A stretch of DNA of 64,000 nucleotides, taken from contig NZ_VTFG01000001.1 of NCBI RefSeq assembly GCF_008692035.1, positions 558,001 through 622,000 of the forward strand. The letters are read 5' to 3'. How positions within the stretch are numbered: position 1 is the first letter of the stretch; each line of letters begins with the position of its first letter. Shown here one piece after another: positions 36,023 through 44,484 of this stretch. Made by a program: the position numbers and the translations under genes. This DNA is from Pseudomonas marginalis (GTDB lineage Bacteria; Pseudomonadota; Gammaproteobacteria; Pseudomonadales; Pseudomonadaceae). Under the pieces are notes generated by a model. That model worked only from the letters and a program-made list of their open reading frames with translations. It had not been told where the DNA came from and did no database searches.

Positions 36023-36112
36023 AACTGCTCCGGTCATTTGGCGGGCAACTGCGTATGACTATTCAGCGGCCGATGGGTAAGGTGAAGCGACTTTCCCTGT
36101 CAGGAGCATCGC

Positions 36113-36868
36113 ATGCGCACCATCGGCCTTATCGGCGGCATGAGCTGGGAGTCCAGCGCCGAGTACTACCGCATCATCAACCAGCGCGTGCGCGACCAGC
36201 TCGGCCCGCTGCGCTCGGCCCAGGTGTTGATGTACAGCGTGGACTTCGGCCCGGTGGAACAGGCCCAGCACGCCGGGCGCTGGGATGACACCGCGCTGAT
36301 CCTGGAAGACGCCGCGCGCCGTTTGCAGGCCGGCGGCGCCGAGTGTGTGGTGCTGTGTACCAACACCATGCATTTGGTGGCGCCGCGTATCGAGGCGGCG
36401 GTGTCGATTCCGTTCCTGCATATCGCCGATGCGGCCGCTGCGGCGGCGGTGGCAGCCGGCACCCTGACCGTCGGCTTGCTCGGCACCGCGTTCACCATGG
36501 AGCAGGATTTTCTCACGTCGCGCCTGGCCGCCCAGGGCCTCACCGTGCTGGTGCCGGACGCGGAGGAGCGCCGCGCCGTGCACCGGATCATCTATGAGGA
36601 GTTGTGCGTCGGCGTGATCAGCGATGCATCACGCCAGGTTTACCTGCGGGTCATCGAGTCCCTGGCCGCACGGGGTGCCCAGGCGGTCATCCTCGGCTGC
36701 ACGGAAATCAGCCTGCTGGTCAAGCCCGAACACAGCGACCTGCCGCTGCTGGACACCACCGAGCTGCATGCGCAGGCTGCGGTGGCGTTTGCGCTGGAGG
36801 GTCAAGCCGACTGGCGCAGGCGCGCCATGCTCAGGGTGTCGACAAACACCCCATCGCGCAGGGCGTAG
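36113..36868 (+). CDS. Aspartate/glutamate racemase family protein
   Basis: 251 residues, RacX/YgeA type. The N-terminus is MRTIGLIGGMSWESSAEYY. The two catalytic cysteines of cofactor-independent racemases are in VVLCTNTMH and VILGCTEISLLV, so it should be active. It would interconvert D- and L-amino acids (broad specificity in YgeA). The body ends around VAFALEGQ; the last 20 or so residues (ADWRRRAMLRVSTNTPSRRA) lie in a 67-base convergent overlap with the acetyltransferase gene and look unlike the family. The overlap may come from loss of an earlier stop codon. Confidence 0.87.
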   Translation: MRTIGLIGGMSWESSAEYYRIINQRVRDQLGPLRSAQVLMYSVDFGPVEQAQHAGRWDDTALILEDAARRLQAGGAECVVLCTNTMHLVAPRIEAAVSIPFLHIADAAAAAAVAAGTLTVGLLGTAFTMEQDFLTSRLAAQGLTVLVPDAEERRAVHRIIYEELCVGVISDASRQVYLRVIESLAARGAQAVILGCTEISLLVKPEHSDLPLLDTTELHAQAAVAFALEGQADWRRRAMLRVSTNTPSRRA

Positions 36869-37314
36869 TCACGCAAGCGCCCTTCGATCTCGAAGCCGAA
36901 CTTGCGGTACAGGTGGTGCGCGGCGTCGTTGTCGGCGTACACCGTGAGTTCCACCCGGTGCAGGTTCATCCAGTTGTCGGCCACGTCCAGCGCGGCCGTC
37001 AACAGCCGCGAGCCTACGCCCTTGCCCTGCCAGGCCGTCGCCACGCCCATGCCGAACGAACCGACATGGGCCTGGCGTACGCGCAGGTACTGTTCCAGGC
37101 CCAGTTGGCCGATCACCTCGCCGCCGTGCACCGCCACCAGTTGCAGGCGCCGCTCGTTGTCGGTGACCAGGCGTTTGCGCCAGACATCCACCGACTGGAA
37201 CGGCATCTGCAGCACCTGCCGGCACACGGCCGGTTCGTTATAGAGCGCCGCCACACCTTCAAGGTGGGCCTCGGTAAAGCGCTGGATCACGATATGGGGC
37301 TCAGGTGCGTGCAT
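36802..37314 (-). CDS. GNAT-family N-acetyltransferase
   Basis: 170 residues with the GNAT fold: SVDVWRKRLVTDNERRLQLV in the N-terminal half, the acetyl-CoA loop AWQGKGVGSRLLTAALD (R/Q-x-x-G-x-G/A), then HRVELTVYADNDAAHHLYRK and FEIEGRLRDYALRDGVFVD. This pattern is that of RimJ/RimL-like or PhnO-like acetyltransferases acting on small molecules or protein N-termini. The substrate is unknown. The 3' end overlaps the convergent racemase gene by 67 bases. Confidence 0.87.
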   Translation of the reverse strand: MHAPEPHIVIQRFTEAHLEGVAALYNEPAVCRQVLQMPFQSVDVWRKRLVTDNERRLQLVAVHGGEVIGQLGLEQYLRVRQAHVGSFGMGVATAWQGKGVGSRLLTAALDVADNWMNLHRVELTVYADNDAAHHLYRKFGFEIEGRLRDYALRDGVFVDTLSMARLRQSA

Positions 37315-37375
37315 GGGGTTTCATCCTTTGAAAGACACGTGGCCGGCCAGTGTAGAGGCCATGCCTGCTCCCTGG

Positions 37376-38440
37376 CTAGGGCGCCGGCACGGTCGTCCAT
37401 AACGACGGCCAGTCGCCGTAACCGACACCGGTGCAGCGCGGCATGCTATGAAACTCACTGAGCTGGAACGCCTTGCCGTCAAACACCCAGACACCACCGC
37501 CGCCACAGTCACCGATGCCGCGCTGCTTGTAGAAATAACTCAAGGTGCCGGTGGCTTCGTCATAGCCCACCGAGCCTTGCAGCGCAGCACCGTCCAACGG
37601 CAAGGGCTCAATCTCCAGGGGCGTTTGCGCATAGGGCGCCTGACGCTGGCGGCTGACCACGTCGAACTCACAGTTGTAGGCCGCGCAGTCGTAACGCACC
37701 ACCGTCATTGCCTGTTGCGCCGTCAGCGCCCCGGCCTTTGCCTCGGGCTCACCCTCCTCCGAGGTCACGGCCTGCACTGCAGCGGCCACCAGCCCGGCCT
37801 GTTCCTGCGCGGTCAACGTCGGCGGCGCAGGGAACTTGCGCAACACCGGCGTCGGCAAACGTGGCGGCACCTCACGGGCCGGCGCTTTTCCGGGGCGTGC
37901 CAGGGCCGTCACGTTATCCACCCGCCCCTGCACCGCATCCATCAACAGCAGCGAAGCGCTCAGGCCGCTCAGCGACACATGGGCCTGTTCGTCGCCCGGC
38001 AATTGCAGGCGCTGGCCATTGCGCAAACGCTGCAACCAGCGACGCGCCGCAGCGTCCTCGATCACACCGTAAGACTGCACCTCGGGATCGCCGCCCTGAT
38101 CGTCCAGTTCCACATGCAGATCCCGGGTCAGCTCCAGGCCCAGCGGCTGACCGTCCAACAGCAAGGTCGACAGGTCCAGCGCTTCGCCACGGTGGTCGAA
38201 GCGCAGGCGCAGATACCCTTCGGAACCGGCCTGATGCCAGATATGCAAGGTCAGGGAGCTGTAGTCTTCTTCATCGACGCCACTGGGCGCGCTGAGGGCA
38301 TGGCAATTGCGCAGGTTGTCGCACCCGGTGACCCAGTTCTTGATTTCCCGCAGCAGCGGTACGGTTTCAGCGGGCGGTTGAGCGAAGGCCTGGGTGGCGC
38401 TGCCGGTCAGCAGCAGGGCCAGGAGTACGGGGCGCAGCAT
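37376..38440 (-). CDS. DUF1176 periplasmic protein
   Basis: 354 residues with a clear Sec signal peptide (MLRPVLLALLLTGSATQAFAQ). The mature part includes KNWVTGCDNLRNCHAL near its start and QRGIGDCGGGGVWVFDGKAF and CTGVGYGDWPSLW near the end. The paired cysteines and the CRG-like C-terminal motif match DUF1176, a Pseudomonas/proteobacterial exported family of unknown role. It is a stand-alone gene directly beside the nuclease/ATPase cassette, marking one edge of that insertion. Confidence 0.87.
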   Translation of the reverse strand: MLRPVLLALLLTGSATQAFAQPPAETVPLLREIKNWVTGCDNLRNCHALSAPSGVDEEDYSSLTLHIWHQAGSEGYLRLRFDHRGEALDLSTLLLDGQPLGLELTRDLHVELDDQGGDPEVQSYGVIEDAAARRWLQRLRNGQRLQLPGDEQAHVSLSGLSASLLLMDAVQGRVDNVTALARPGKAPAREVPPRLPTPVLRKFPAPPTLTAQEQAGLVAAAVQAVTSEEGEPEAKAGALTAQQAMTVVRYDCAAYNCEFDVVSRQRQAPYAQTPLEIEPLPLDGAALQGSVGYDEATGTLSYFYKQRGIGDCGGGGVWVFDGKAFQLSEFHSMPRCTGVGYGDWPSLWTTVPAP

Positions 38441-38504
38441 GGGGACTCTCCGTGTCGAAAAATGACGCGGATTGTCCCATGTTCACTATTTAAGACGGTA
38501 GTAC

Positions 38505-39224
38505 TCAGGGCCTGGCTTGGCCGCGAACACGGGCTGCGTACTTTTCGAGACGTTGTGCGTGACGTTCGGCCTGTTGCTTGAGTGCCTGGCAGTATTCGGG
38601 GAGGCAATGCTGGGCATCGGGTGAGTCGACTTCGTCTGCCAGGCGCCGGGCAGCAGCGGCAGTGATCGGAGTGCCGCGTGGTCGCAATCGGCCTCTGATA
38701 ACGGCGGCCCTATCGTTTACCAGCGTTGGATGGTTGAGTTTAAGGACCTCGACGGTGGCAACAGCGTCAGGCGTCAGACCTTCTACGTAGCCATCACTGG
38801 AATATCGAAACTGGCGCTCGACATTGGCTGACAACGGAGAAACGAAGGGCTTTCGGGCCACGTCGTAGTCGGCTTTTTCCACGGCACCATAACCACAAGC
38901 CATCTTGGTTTGGCTGGAGGGGTAACACGCCACCAAATTGTCGTAGGCGATGCTGTCAGCCTCGTGATGCGTTTGTGCAAGGACATGCTCAATGTGGCAG
39001 CTGAATTGTGTGCCCTGTCCCTTTGCCTGGCATTCGGTCGCAGTGGGCAACCGCCGCAAGGTGTAGGCGCATAAATGGAACTGCTCCTTCAAGAGCGCCT
39101 GGCGAACGGACTCGCTCGGAAAGCTGCTTCCCTTGCCGTAGTAAAGGTTATGCGGCGTATTGCGGTTTTCTCTTTTCCATTCAATCAGCGCCCGTGGCTC
39201 GGCGCCTTTTTTGATAGACCTCAC
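38505..39224 (-). CDS. HNH nuclease of PtuB / TIGR02646 type (Septu-like)
   Basis: 239 residues. The nuclease core is HLCAYTLRR (Cys52, Thr55) followed by SCHIEHVLAQTHHEAD (His77, Glu79, His80) and YDNLVACYPS (Asn96, Cys100) with MACGYGAVEKAD (Cys110). This is the HNH pattern of the proteins paired with AAA ATPases in Septu systems and some retrons. The usual second Cys of the CxYC knuckle is Thr here, so zinc binding may differ. It overlaps the ATPase gene stop by 4 bases (ATGA). Base composition is lower in GC than the flanks. It probably cuts nucleic acid on a cue from the ATPase. Confidence 0.82.
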   Translation of the reverse strand: MRSIKKGAEPRALIEWKRENRNTPHNLYYGKGSSFPSESVRQALLKEQFHLCAYTLRRLPTATECQAKGQGTQFSCHIEHVLAQTHHEADSIAYDNLVACYPSSQTKMACGYGAVEKADYDVARKPFVSPLSANVERQFRYSSDGYVEGLTPDAVATVEVLKLNHPTLVNDRAAVIRGRLRPRGTPITAAAARRLADEVDSPDAQHCLPEYCQALKQQAERHAQRLEKYAARVRGQARP

Positions 39225-40495
39225 GCGCCGCCCTCTTCTAGCGACCTCAGAGAGTCAATACTGGCTTGGGCTTCAAGGACATCAGGGATTTTGCCGACCT
39301 GCTCGCGCAATTTCGCGAGTTTAGCCTGGGCGGATTCAAGATTGTCGTCGTCGAGGTCACGGTAGATTGTTCTGAGTTGCTGGCTGACGTTTTGGTTTTG
39401 GGCCAATTCCCCCATCAGTTCCTCTATGACCTCACCACTTCGGAGGCCCAGTGAGCGCTCCGGATGACCGATATACTTGCCTTCCTTGAGCAGCATCACC
39501 GCCTCAGCAGGAAGTTCACCCAATATTTGCGGAGAGTGAGTGGTGATAATGAATTGGCAGTTGGGAAAGGTTTTTTCCAGGTTGGCGACGACGGTGCGTT
39601 GCCAACCCGGGTGAAGGTGAAGGTCCAGTTCGTCGATAAGGACAACACCCTTTCCCTCTAAAGGGTCAAGTACTTCACAATTAAGCAATGTAAGTCGGCG
39701 GGCAAGGTCTCCGACCAATGCCAAGAGACATTTCTCTCCATCCGAAAGCTGCAACACGTTGAATTCAAGGTTGCCTTTTAGGACGGTCATTCTCAATGCT
39801 GGCTTGCGGCGAATCCGGACATCCTTGAATCCAGTAAAGGTTTCAATTGCCCGGCGAACAACGGAAAGCGCAGGGTCTCGATAGCCCGGGGTATCCCGGC
39901 TGTTTTCATTCTCCAAGTCTTCTTGATTGCGGAACCAGATAAAGAACCGTTTGAAGTCGGCGCCGCCATGCCCTAGCGCGTCGTCATAACCTTCAGCAAT
40001 AGCATTCTCCAGACGTTCGCGGACGCGTAAGGGTACGTCTAGCACCGCTCGATGAACGTCATAGTAAACGGCCAAAGGCAATTCTATTGGTCCGCCACCC
40101 TCAAACTCGCGCTGATTGATGCCATATTCAACGCCATCAGCAGCGTCATTCAACCGAAACAAATCACTGCTGCGCTCACGTGGATGTTTGCCGGCTTTTC
40201 GATTCAGGGCAATTGCCCAATCTACATCGTAGTTTTCAAACAGCTTTGTCTCGACGTGCAAGCGTGTGTATTCGGCCCCAACTTTGATGTCGTCTTTCGA
40301 GATCGTTCTTGATTTAGAAGGTTGACCAACCATACGTGCCGTCAAATTCGAAAGCGTAATCGCCAACGCATCCAGAATCGAAGACTTGCCCACCCCATTG
40401 ACGCCCACCAAAGCGACAGTCTTCTTACCCTCGAAGTCGAGTTCCATGTGCTCGATGCCGCGAAAATTGACGAGAGTAAAACGCTTGATCTGCAT
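39221..40495 (-). CDS. AAA/SMC-like ATPase of PtuA type (Septu-like)
   Basis: 424 residues. Walker A GVNGVGKSS (Lys37) follows the N-terminal strand MQIKRFTLVNFRGIEH. An ABC-type signature LQLSDGEKCLLALVGDLARR precedes Walker B VVLIDELDLHLHPGW (Asp288-Glu289) and the H-loop FIITTHSPQILGELP. This is the OLD/SMC-like ATPase architecture of PtuA. A helical tail of about 60 residues ends the protein. In known Septu systems PtuA rings hold PtuB and release its nuclease when nucleotide levels fall during phage infection. No reverse transcriptase or ncRNA of retron type was found beside it. GGAAG lies 6 bases before the ATG. Confidence 0.85.
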   Translation of the reverse strand: MQIKRFTLVNFRGIEHMELDFEGKKTVALVGVNGVGKSSILDALAITLSNLTARMVGQPSKSRTISKDDIKVGAEYTRLHVETKLFENYDVDWAIALNRKAGKHPRERSSDLFRLNDAADGVEYGINQREFEGGGPIELPLAVYYDVHRAVLDVPLRVRERLENAIAEGYDDALGHGGADFKRFFIWFRNQEDLENENSRDTPGYRDPALSVVRRAIETFTGFKDVRIRRKPALRMTVLKGNLEFNVLQLSDGEKCLLALVGDLARRLTLLNCEVLDPLEGKGVVLIDELDLHLHPGWQRTVVANLEKTFPNCQFIITTHSPQILGELPAEAVMLLKEGKYIGHPERSLGLRSGEVIEELMGELAQNQNVSQQLRTIYRDLDDDNLESAQAKLAKLREQVGKIPDVLEAQASIDSLRSLEEGGA

Positions 40496-40548
40496 GATCG
40501 GCTTCCAACGTGCCCGGCCAGGTCAGCCAGTCTTCAAAGTAAGCACGG

Positions 40549-40577
40549 ATCATAGTAATTATCGACAGATCTGTCAC
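40549..40577 (-). promoter_or_regulatory. Sigma70-type promoter of the Septu-like operon with overlapping palindrome
   Basis: On the minus strand, GTGACA (40577-40572) and TATGAT (40554-40549) are separated by exactly 17 bases. Each matches the consensus at 5 of 6 positions. The ATPase start codon lies about 47 bases downstream of the expected start site. A perfect 12-bp palindrome GACAGATCTGTC (40564-40575) overlaps the -35 element, the expected place for a repressor site. Confidence 0.6.
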
Positions 40578-40597
40578 GACGCCAAGGGCTGCCTCTA

Positions 40598-41737
40598 TCA
40601 GCCCTGCGCAGCCACACGCCACACCCGCGCAATATCAGCCGCGCGCTCGCGCAGCAAACGCGGTGCCTCACTGCAGGCCTGCTCCAGGCTCATCGGGCCG
40701 CTTGGCAAGGCAAACGCCGCCTCCACGCCATGGGCATACATCTGCTCGTAGCCGTCGCCCAGGGTGCCGGCGATGACGATCACCGGAACGCCATGTTGCC
40801 GGGCGATGCGGGCCACGCCGAAGGGGGTTTTGCCGCGCAGGGTCTGGGCATCGAAGCGGCCTTCGCCGGTGATGACCAGGTCGGCGCCGCGTACGGCGTC
40901 GTCAAGGCCCACCAGTTCGGCAACGACTTCCACTCCCGCGCGGAACTGCGCGCCGAGGAACGCCTTGGCGGCAAAACCCAGGCCGCCGGCGGCGCCGCTG
41001 CCGGGCTCGTCGCGCACGTCCTTGGGCAGGACGTTGGCGCAGTAATCGGCGAAATGGCCGAGGGCGGCGTCCAGTTGTTGCACCTGCTCGGGGTTGGCGC
41101 CTTTTTGCGGGCCGAATATCGCCGAGGCGCCGTGGGGGCCGCACAGCGGGTTGTTCACATCGGCGGCGATTTCAAAGCGTACCTGGGCCAGGCGCGGGTC
41201 GAGTTTTTCCAGGTTGATACGTGCCAGCCGTGACAAGGCCAGGCCTCCGGGTGGCAAGGCCTGTTCCGCAGCGTCGAACAGTTGCACACCCAGGGCTTGC
41301 ATCGCCCCCGCGCCGGCGTCGTTGGTGGCGCTGCCGCCAATTGCCAGAATGATGCGCCGGGCACCCAGGTCCAGGGCCGCGCGAATCAGCTCGCCGGTGC
41401 CGTAGGTGCTGCTGGTGCACGCATCGCGCTGGCCTGGCGCTACCAATTGCAGGCCGCTGGCTTCGGCCATTTCGATGATCGCGGTGTGGCTGTCGGCCAA
41501 CCAGCCCCAACGTGCTTCAACCGTACCGCCCAGCGGGCCACGTACCGCCTGGCGGCGCAATTGGCCGTTACAGGCGGCGAGCACCGCGTCCACCGTGCCT
41601 TCACCACCGTCCGCCATCGGGCACTGGATCACGTGTGCGTCCGGCCAGACTTGCGCCAACCCTGCGGCAATGGCCTGGGCGACGCCCTCGGCACTCAGGC
41701 TGTCCTTGAACGAGTCGGGGGCGATGATGATTTTCAT
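40598..41737 (-). CDS. Glycerate kinase (GarK/GlxK family)
   Basis: 379-residue glycerate kinase type 1. Start MKIIIAPDSFKDSLSAEGVA is the family N-terminus. The substrate and nucleotide segments MADGGEGTVDAVLAA, ILAIGGSATNDAGAGAMQALG and GAAGGLGFAAKAF are all present. It phosphorylates D-glycerate to 2-phosphoglycerate, the last step of glucarate/galactarate and glyoxylate-derived glycerate use. GGAGAAAG precedes the ATG; the frame extends upstream to 41887, but that part is not family-like. It lies 91 bases downstream of the CdaR-type regulator on the same strand. Confidence 0.93.
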   Translation of the reverse strand: MKIIIAPDSFKDSLSAEGVAQAIAAGLAQVWPDAHVIQCPMADGGEGTVDAVLAACNGQLRRQAVRGPLGGTVEARWGWLADSHTAIIEMAEASGLQLVAPGQRDACTSSTYGTGELIRAALDLGARRIILAIGGSATNDAGAGAMQALGVQLFDAAEQALPPGGLALSRLARINLEKLDPRLAQVRFEIAADVNNPLCGPHGASAIFGPQKGANPEQVQQLDAALGHFADYCANVLPKDVRDEPGSGAAGGLGFAAKAFLGAQFRAGVEVVAELVGLDDAVRGADLVITGEGRFDAQTLRGKTPFGVARIARQHGVPVIVIAGTLGDGYEQMYAHGVEAAFALPSGPMSLEQACSEAPRLLRERAADIARVWRVAAQG

Positions 41738-41828
41738 GGGCTTTCTCCGGTTTTTATCACGCCCATGCTGCCAGTTGGCACCGCCGCTGACGCCGGTCCG
41801 ATGCACAAGTACGGGTAAGGTTTGTTGT

Positions 41829-42935
41829 TCATTCCGACAAAGCCTGGGGCAGCAGCTGCACGCCGAGGTATAGCGCCAGCATGCCATCCAGGGTCAACGG
41901 GTCGACGCCGCTGAGTTCGGCGATGCGCTCCATACGATAACGCAGACTGTTGCGGTGAATGCCGAGGGCGTCGGCACAGGCCTGGCTTTGCCCGTCGTGT
42001 TCGCACCAACTGCGCAGCGTGGCCAGGAGTTGGCCGTTGCTGTCCTTGGCCAGCACCTTGCGCAAGGGGTTGAGCAGTTCGTCCAGGGCATCGTCGTTGC
42101 GATGACGCCAGAGCATCACGGGCAGGCGGTAGCGGTTGAGGGTCAACAGCCGCGAGTGCGGCAGTACATCGCGACCGTAGGCCAGCAAATCGCCGACGCG
42201 ACGATAGCAACGGCGCAATCCGGCCAGGCCATCCGCCTGGCCGCCGACGGCCACCCGCAGGATGTTCCAGCCCAGGCCCTGGAGCTTTTCCAGCAACCGT
42301 GGATTGTCCACCTGCTGCGCCGCCGGTCGGCACCACAGCAGCGAGAATTGCGCCGAGCTCACGCACCAACTGTCCGGGTAGCGCGAGGTCAGCCAGGTGT
42401 TCAAGGCCTCCGCCGATTGGCCCGCCCCCAGTTCGAACAGGTACGGCGTGCGTGCCAGCTGCGGCTTGAGGCCCAATTGCTGGGCTTCGTCGACCAGGCG
42501 TGGTGAGTCGCCGCTGTCGGCGAGGAGCAACGCCAACAGATCATCGCAACGCTGGCGTCGCCATTGCTGCTCGGCTTGCTGATGACGATGGCTGACGAGC
42601 ATTTCGGCGGTCATGCGCACCAATTCGGCATAGGTGCGCAACAGCTCGGGCTCGCCGGTGATGCCCAGTACGCCAATCAGGCGCTGATCGTGCATCAGCG
42701 GCAGGTTGATGCCCGGCTGCACGCCCTTGAGGTGCTTGGCGGTCTGCCCGTCGATCTCGACCACGCGACCGTTGGCCAGCACCAATTGTGCGCCTTCGTG
42801 GCGGGTGTTGATGCGCTCGGGTTCGCCGCTGCCGAGGATCAGGCCCTGGCTGTCCATGACGTTGACGTTATAGGGCAGGATCGCCATGGTGCGATTGACG
42901 ATATCCTGCGCCAGGTCATGATCCAGCTCGAACAT
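41829..42935 (-). CDS. cdaR: CdaR-type sugar-diacid/glycerate regulator
   Basis: 368 residues. The N-terminal diacid-recognition domain starts MFELDHDLAQDIVNRTMAIL and contains NVNVMDSQGLILGSGEPERI. The middle linker is GGDEF-like and degenerate. The C-terminal PucR-type helix-turn-helix reads ADALGIHRNSLRYRMERI. This is the CdaR/SdaR family that activates glucarate, galactarate and glycerate genes. It lies upstream of glycerate kinase and divergent from an MFS transporter of the same pathway, so it probably controls all three. Confidence 0.88.
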   Translation of the reverse strand: MFELDHDLAQDIVNRTMAILPYNVNVMDSQGLILGSGEPERINTRHEGAQLVLANGRVVEIDGQTAKHLKGVQPGINLPLMHDQRLIGVLGITGEPELLRTYAELVRMTAEMLVSHRHQQAEQQWRRQRCDDLLALLLADSGDSPRLVDEAQQLGLKPQLARTPYLFELGAGQSAEALNTWLTSRYPDSWCVSSAQFSLLWCRPAAQQVDNPRLLEKLQGLGWNILRVAVGGQADGLAGLRRCYRRVGDLLAYGRDVLPHSRLLTLNRYRLPVMLWRHRNDDALDELLNPLRKVLAKDSNGQLLATLRSWCEHDGQSQACADALGIHRNSLRYRMERIAELSGVDPLTLDGMLALYLGVQLLPQALSE

Positions 42936-43006
42936 GCGGCCATCTCCTTGAAAGAAAGTCCTTGAAAGCGTGGTTGTTCATCGGCACAGCGCAAAGCATG
43001 CATCAC

Positions 43007-43020
43007 TGTGCGCAAGCACA
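43007..43020. promoter_or_regulatory. Dyad TGTGCGCAAGCACA, candidate CdaR operator
   Basis: Inverted repeat TGTGC-GCAA-GCACA in the divergent region between the CdaR-type regulator and the transporter gene, about 72 bases upstream of one start and 89 of the other. The placement suits a shared operator; the assignment to CdaR is a guess from neighbourhood. Confidence 0.25.
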
Positions 43021-43108
43021 AAGACAGCACCCCGCCACGTGGCCGAGACTCATTGGGCGATCAACGTTACCCTCGCATCGCAAAAAATCATAATAAAGAG
43101 AGACTCCC

Positions 43109-44420
43109 ATGTCACAGAGCGCCGCTGTCACACTGGCCACCGATGACGATAAAAACGCCATCTACAAGCGCATTACCCTGCGCCTGATCCCCCTTCATTT
43201 TCATCTGCTATCTGTTCAACTACCTCGACCGGTTCAACGTTGGCTTTGCCAAGTTGCAGATGCTCGATGCGCTGGAATTCAGCGAAACCGTATACGGCCT
43301 CGGTGCCGGGATCTTCTTTATCGGCTACGTGCTGTGCGGCGTGCCGAGCAACCTGGCGCTGACCAGGTTCGGTCCACGGCGCTGGATTGCCTTGATGATG
43401 ATCGTCTGGGGCACACTGTCCACCTGCCTGCTGTTCGTCACCACGCCGACGCATTTCTACACCTTGCGCCTGTTTACCGGTGCGGCTGAAGCCGGCTTCT
43501 TCCCCGGTGTGGTGCTGTACCTCTCGCAGTGGTTCCCGACGTTCCGCCGTGGGCGGATCATGGCGCTGTTCATGTCGGCGATCCCGGTGTCCGGTTTGCT
43601 CGGCAGCCCGTTTTCCGGCTGGATCCTCAACCACTTCGCCGCCGGCCAGGGCGGCCTGGCGGGCTGGCAGTGGATGTTCCTGCTGCAAGGCATCCCGACC
43701 GTGATCCTCGGCGCCCTCGCCTACTTCCTGCTCAGCGACAGCTTTGCCCATGCCAAGTGGCTCAAGCCCCACGAACGCGCCGTGCTGGAAGCCGACCAGG
43801 CCACCGACCTGGCCAACAAGCCGAAAACCACCACCGATTCACTCGCCGAAGTGTTCAAGAACCCGGCGATCTGGGCGTTCGGCCTGATCTACTTCTGCAT
43901 TCAGAGTGGCGTATACGCCATCAACTTCTGGCTGCCGTCGATCATCAAGAACCTGGGTTTCAGCGATAACCTGGTAATAGGTTGGCTCAGTGCGATTCCG
44001 TATCTGCTGGCAGCGGTTTTCATGTTGCTGGTGGGCCGCTCGGCGGACTTGCGCAAGGAGCGTCGCTGGCACTTGGTGGTGCCGATGCTGATGGGCGCCA
44101 TCGGCCTGGTGATCGCGGTGAACTTCGCCACCACGCCGGCCATCGCCATCCTCGGCCTGACCATCGCCACCATGGGCGCCCTCACCGGCCTGCCGATGTT
44201 CTGGCCGGTGCCGACCGCCATGCTCAGTGCAGGCGCAGCGGCCGGCGGCCTGGCGCTGATCAACTCCATGGGCCAGATGGCCGGTTTCCTCAGTCCGTAT
44301 ATCGTCGGTTTTGTGAAGGACGCCACCGGGTCCACGGATATGGCGCTGTACCTGCTGGCGGCGGTGATTGTGGCGGGCAGTGTGCTGGCGTTGCGGATGA
44401 CGCGGACCTTGAAGGTATAA
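43109..44420 (+). pseudogene. MFS transporter (glucarate/galactarate/glycerate type), frameshifted
   Basis: The N-terminal 28 or so codons (MSQSAAVTLATDDDKNAIYK and RITLRLIP) and the remaining roughly 405 codons lie in different frames. The break is at a run of five C residues, 43189-43193; with four Cs the protein continues into FIFICYLFNYLDRFNVGFAK, the expected first helix of anion:cation symporters. The rest has the twelve-helix pattern with family motif GAAEAGFFPGVVLYLSQWF and ends RMTRTLKV. It is divergent from cdaR and fits a glycerate or aldarate importer. Either a true loss, phase-variable tract, or a homopolymer sequencing error. Unbroken length would be about 436 residues. Confidence 0.85.
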
Positions 44421-44428
44421 CGCGGTCC

Positions 44429-44473
44429 ATGTGGGAGGGGCGGTGCGACGATTCGACTTGCCCCCTCCCACAT
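44429..44473. repeat. REPIN-like hairpin (GTGGGAGGGG type) between convergent genes
   Basis: Arms ATGTGGGAGGGG (44429-44440) and CCCCTCCCACAT (44462-44473) are perfectly complementary around 21 bases. The right half, CTTGCCCCCTCCCACAT, is the core of the most abundant short repeat of P. fluorescens. It sits between the transporter stop and the convergent SDR stop, where it can also serve as a terminator. Confidence 0.75.
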
Positions 44474-44484
44474 TTAGCCTGCGT

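Noticed and set aside
38505..40600. Retron interpretation of the ATPase/HNH pair
   Set aside because: No reverse transcriptase gene and no msr/msd-like inverted repeats upstream; the gap to the next gene is only about 100 bases, occupied by a promoter.
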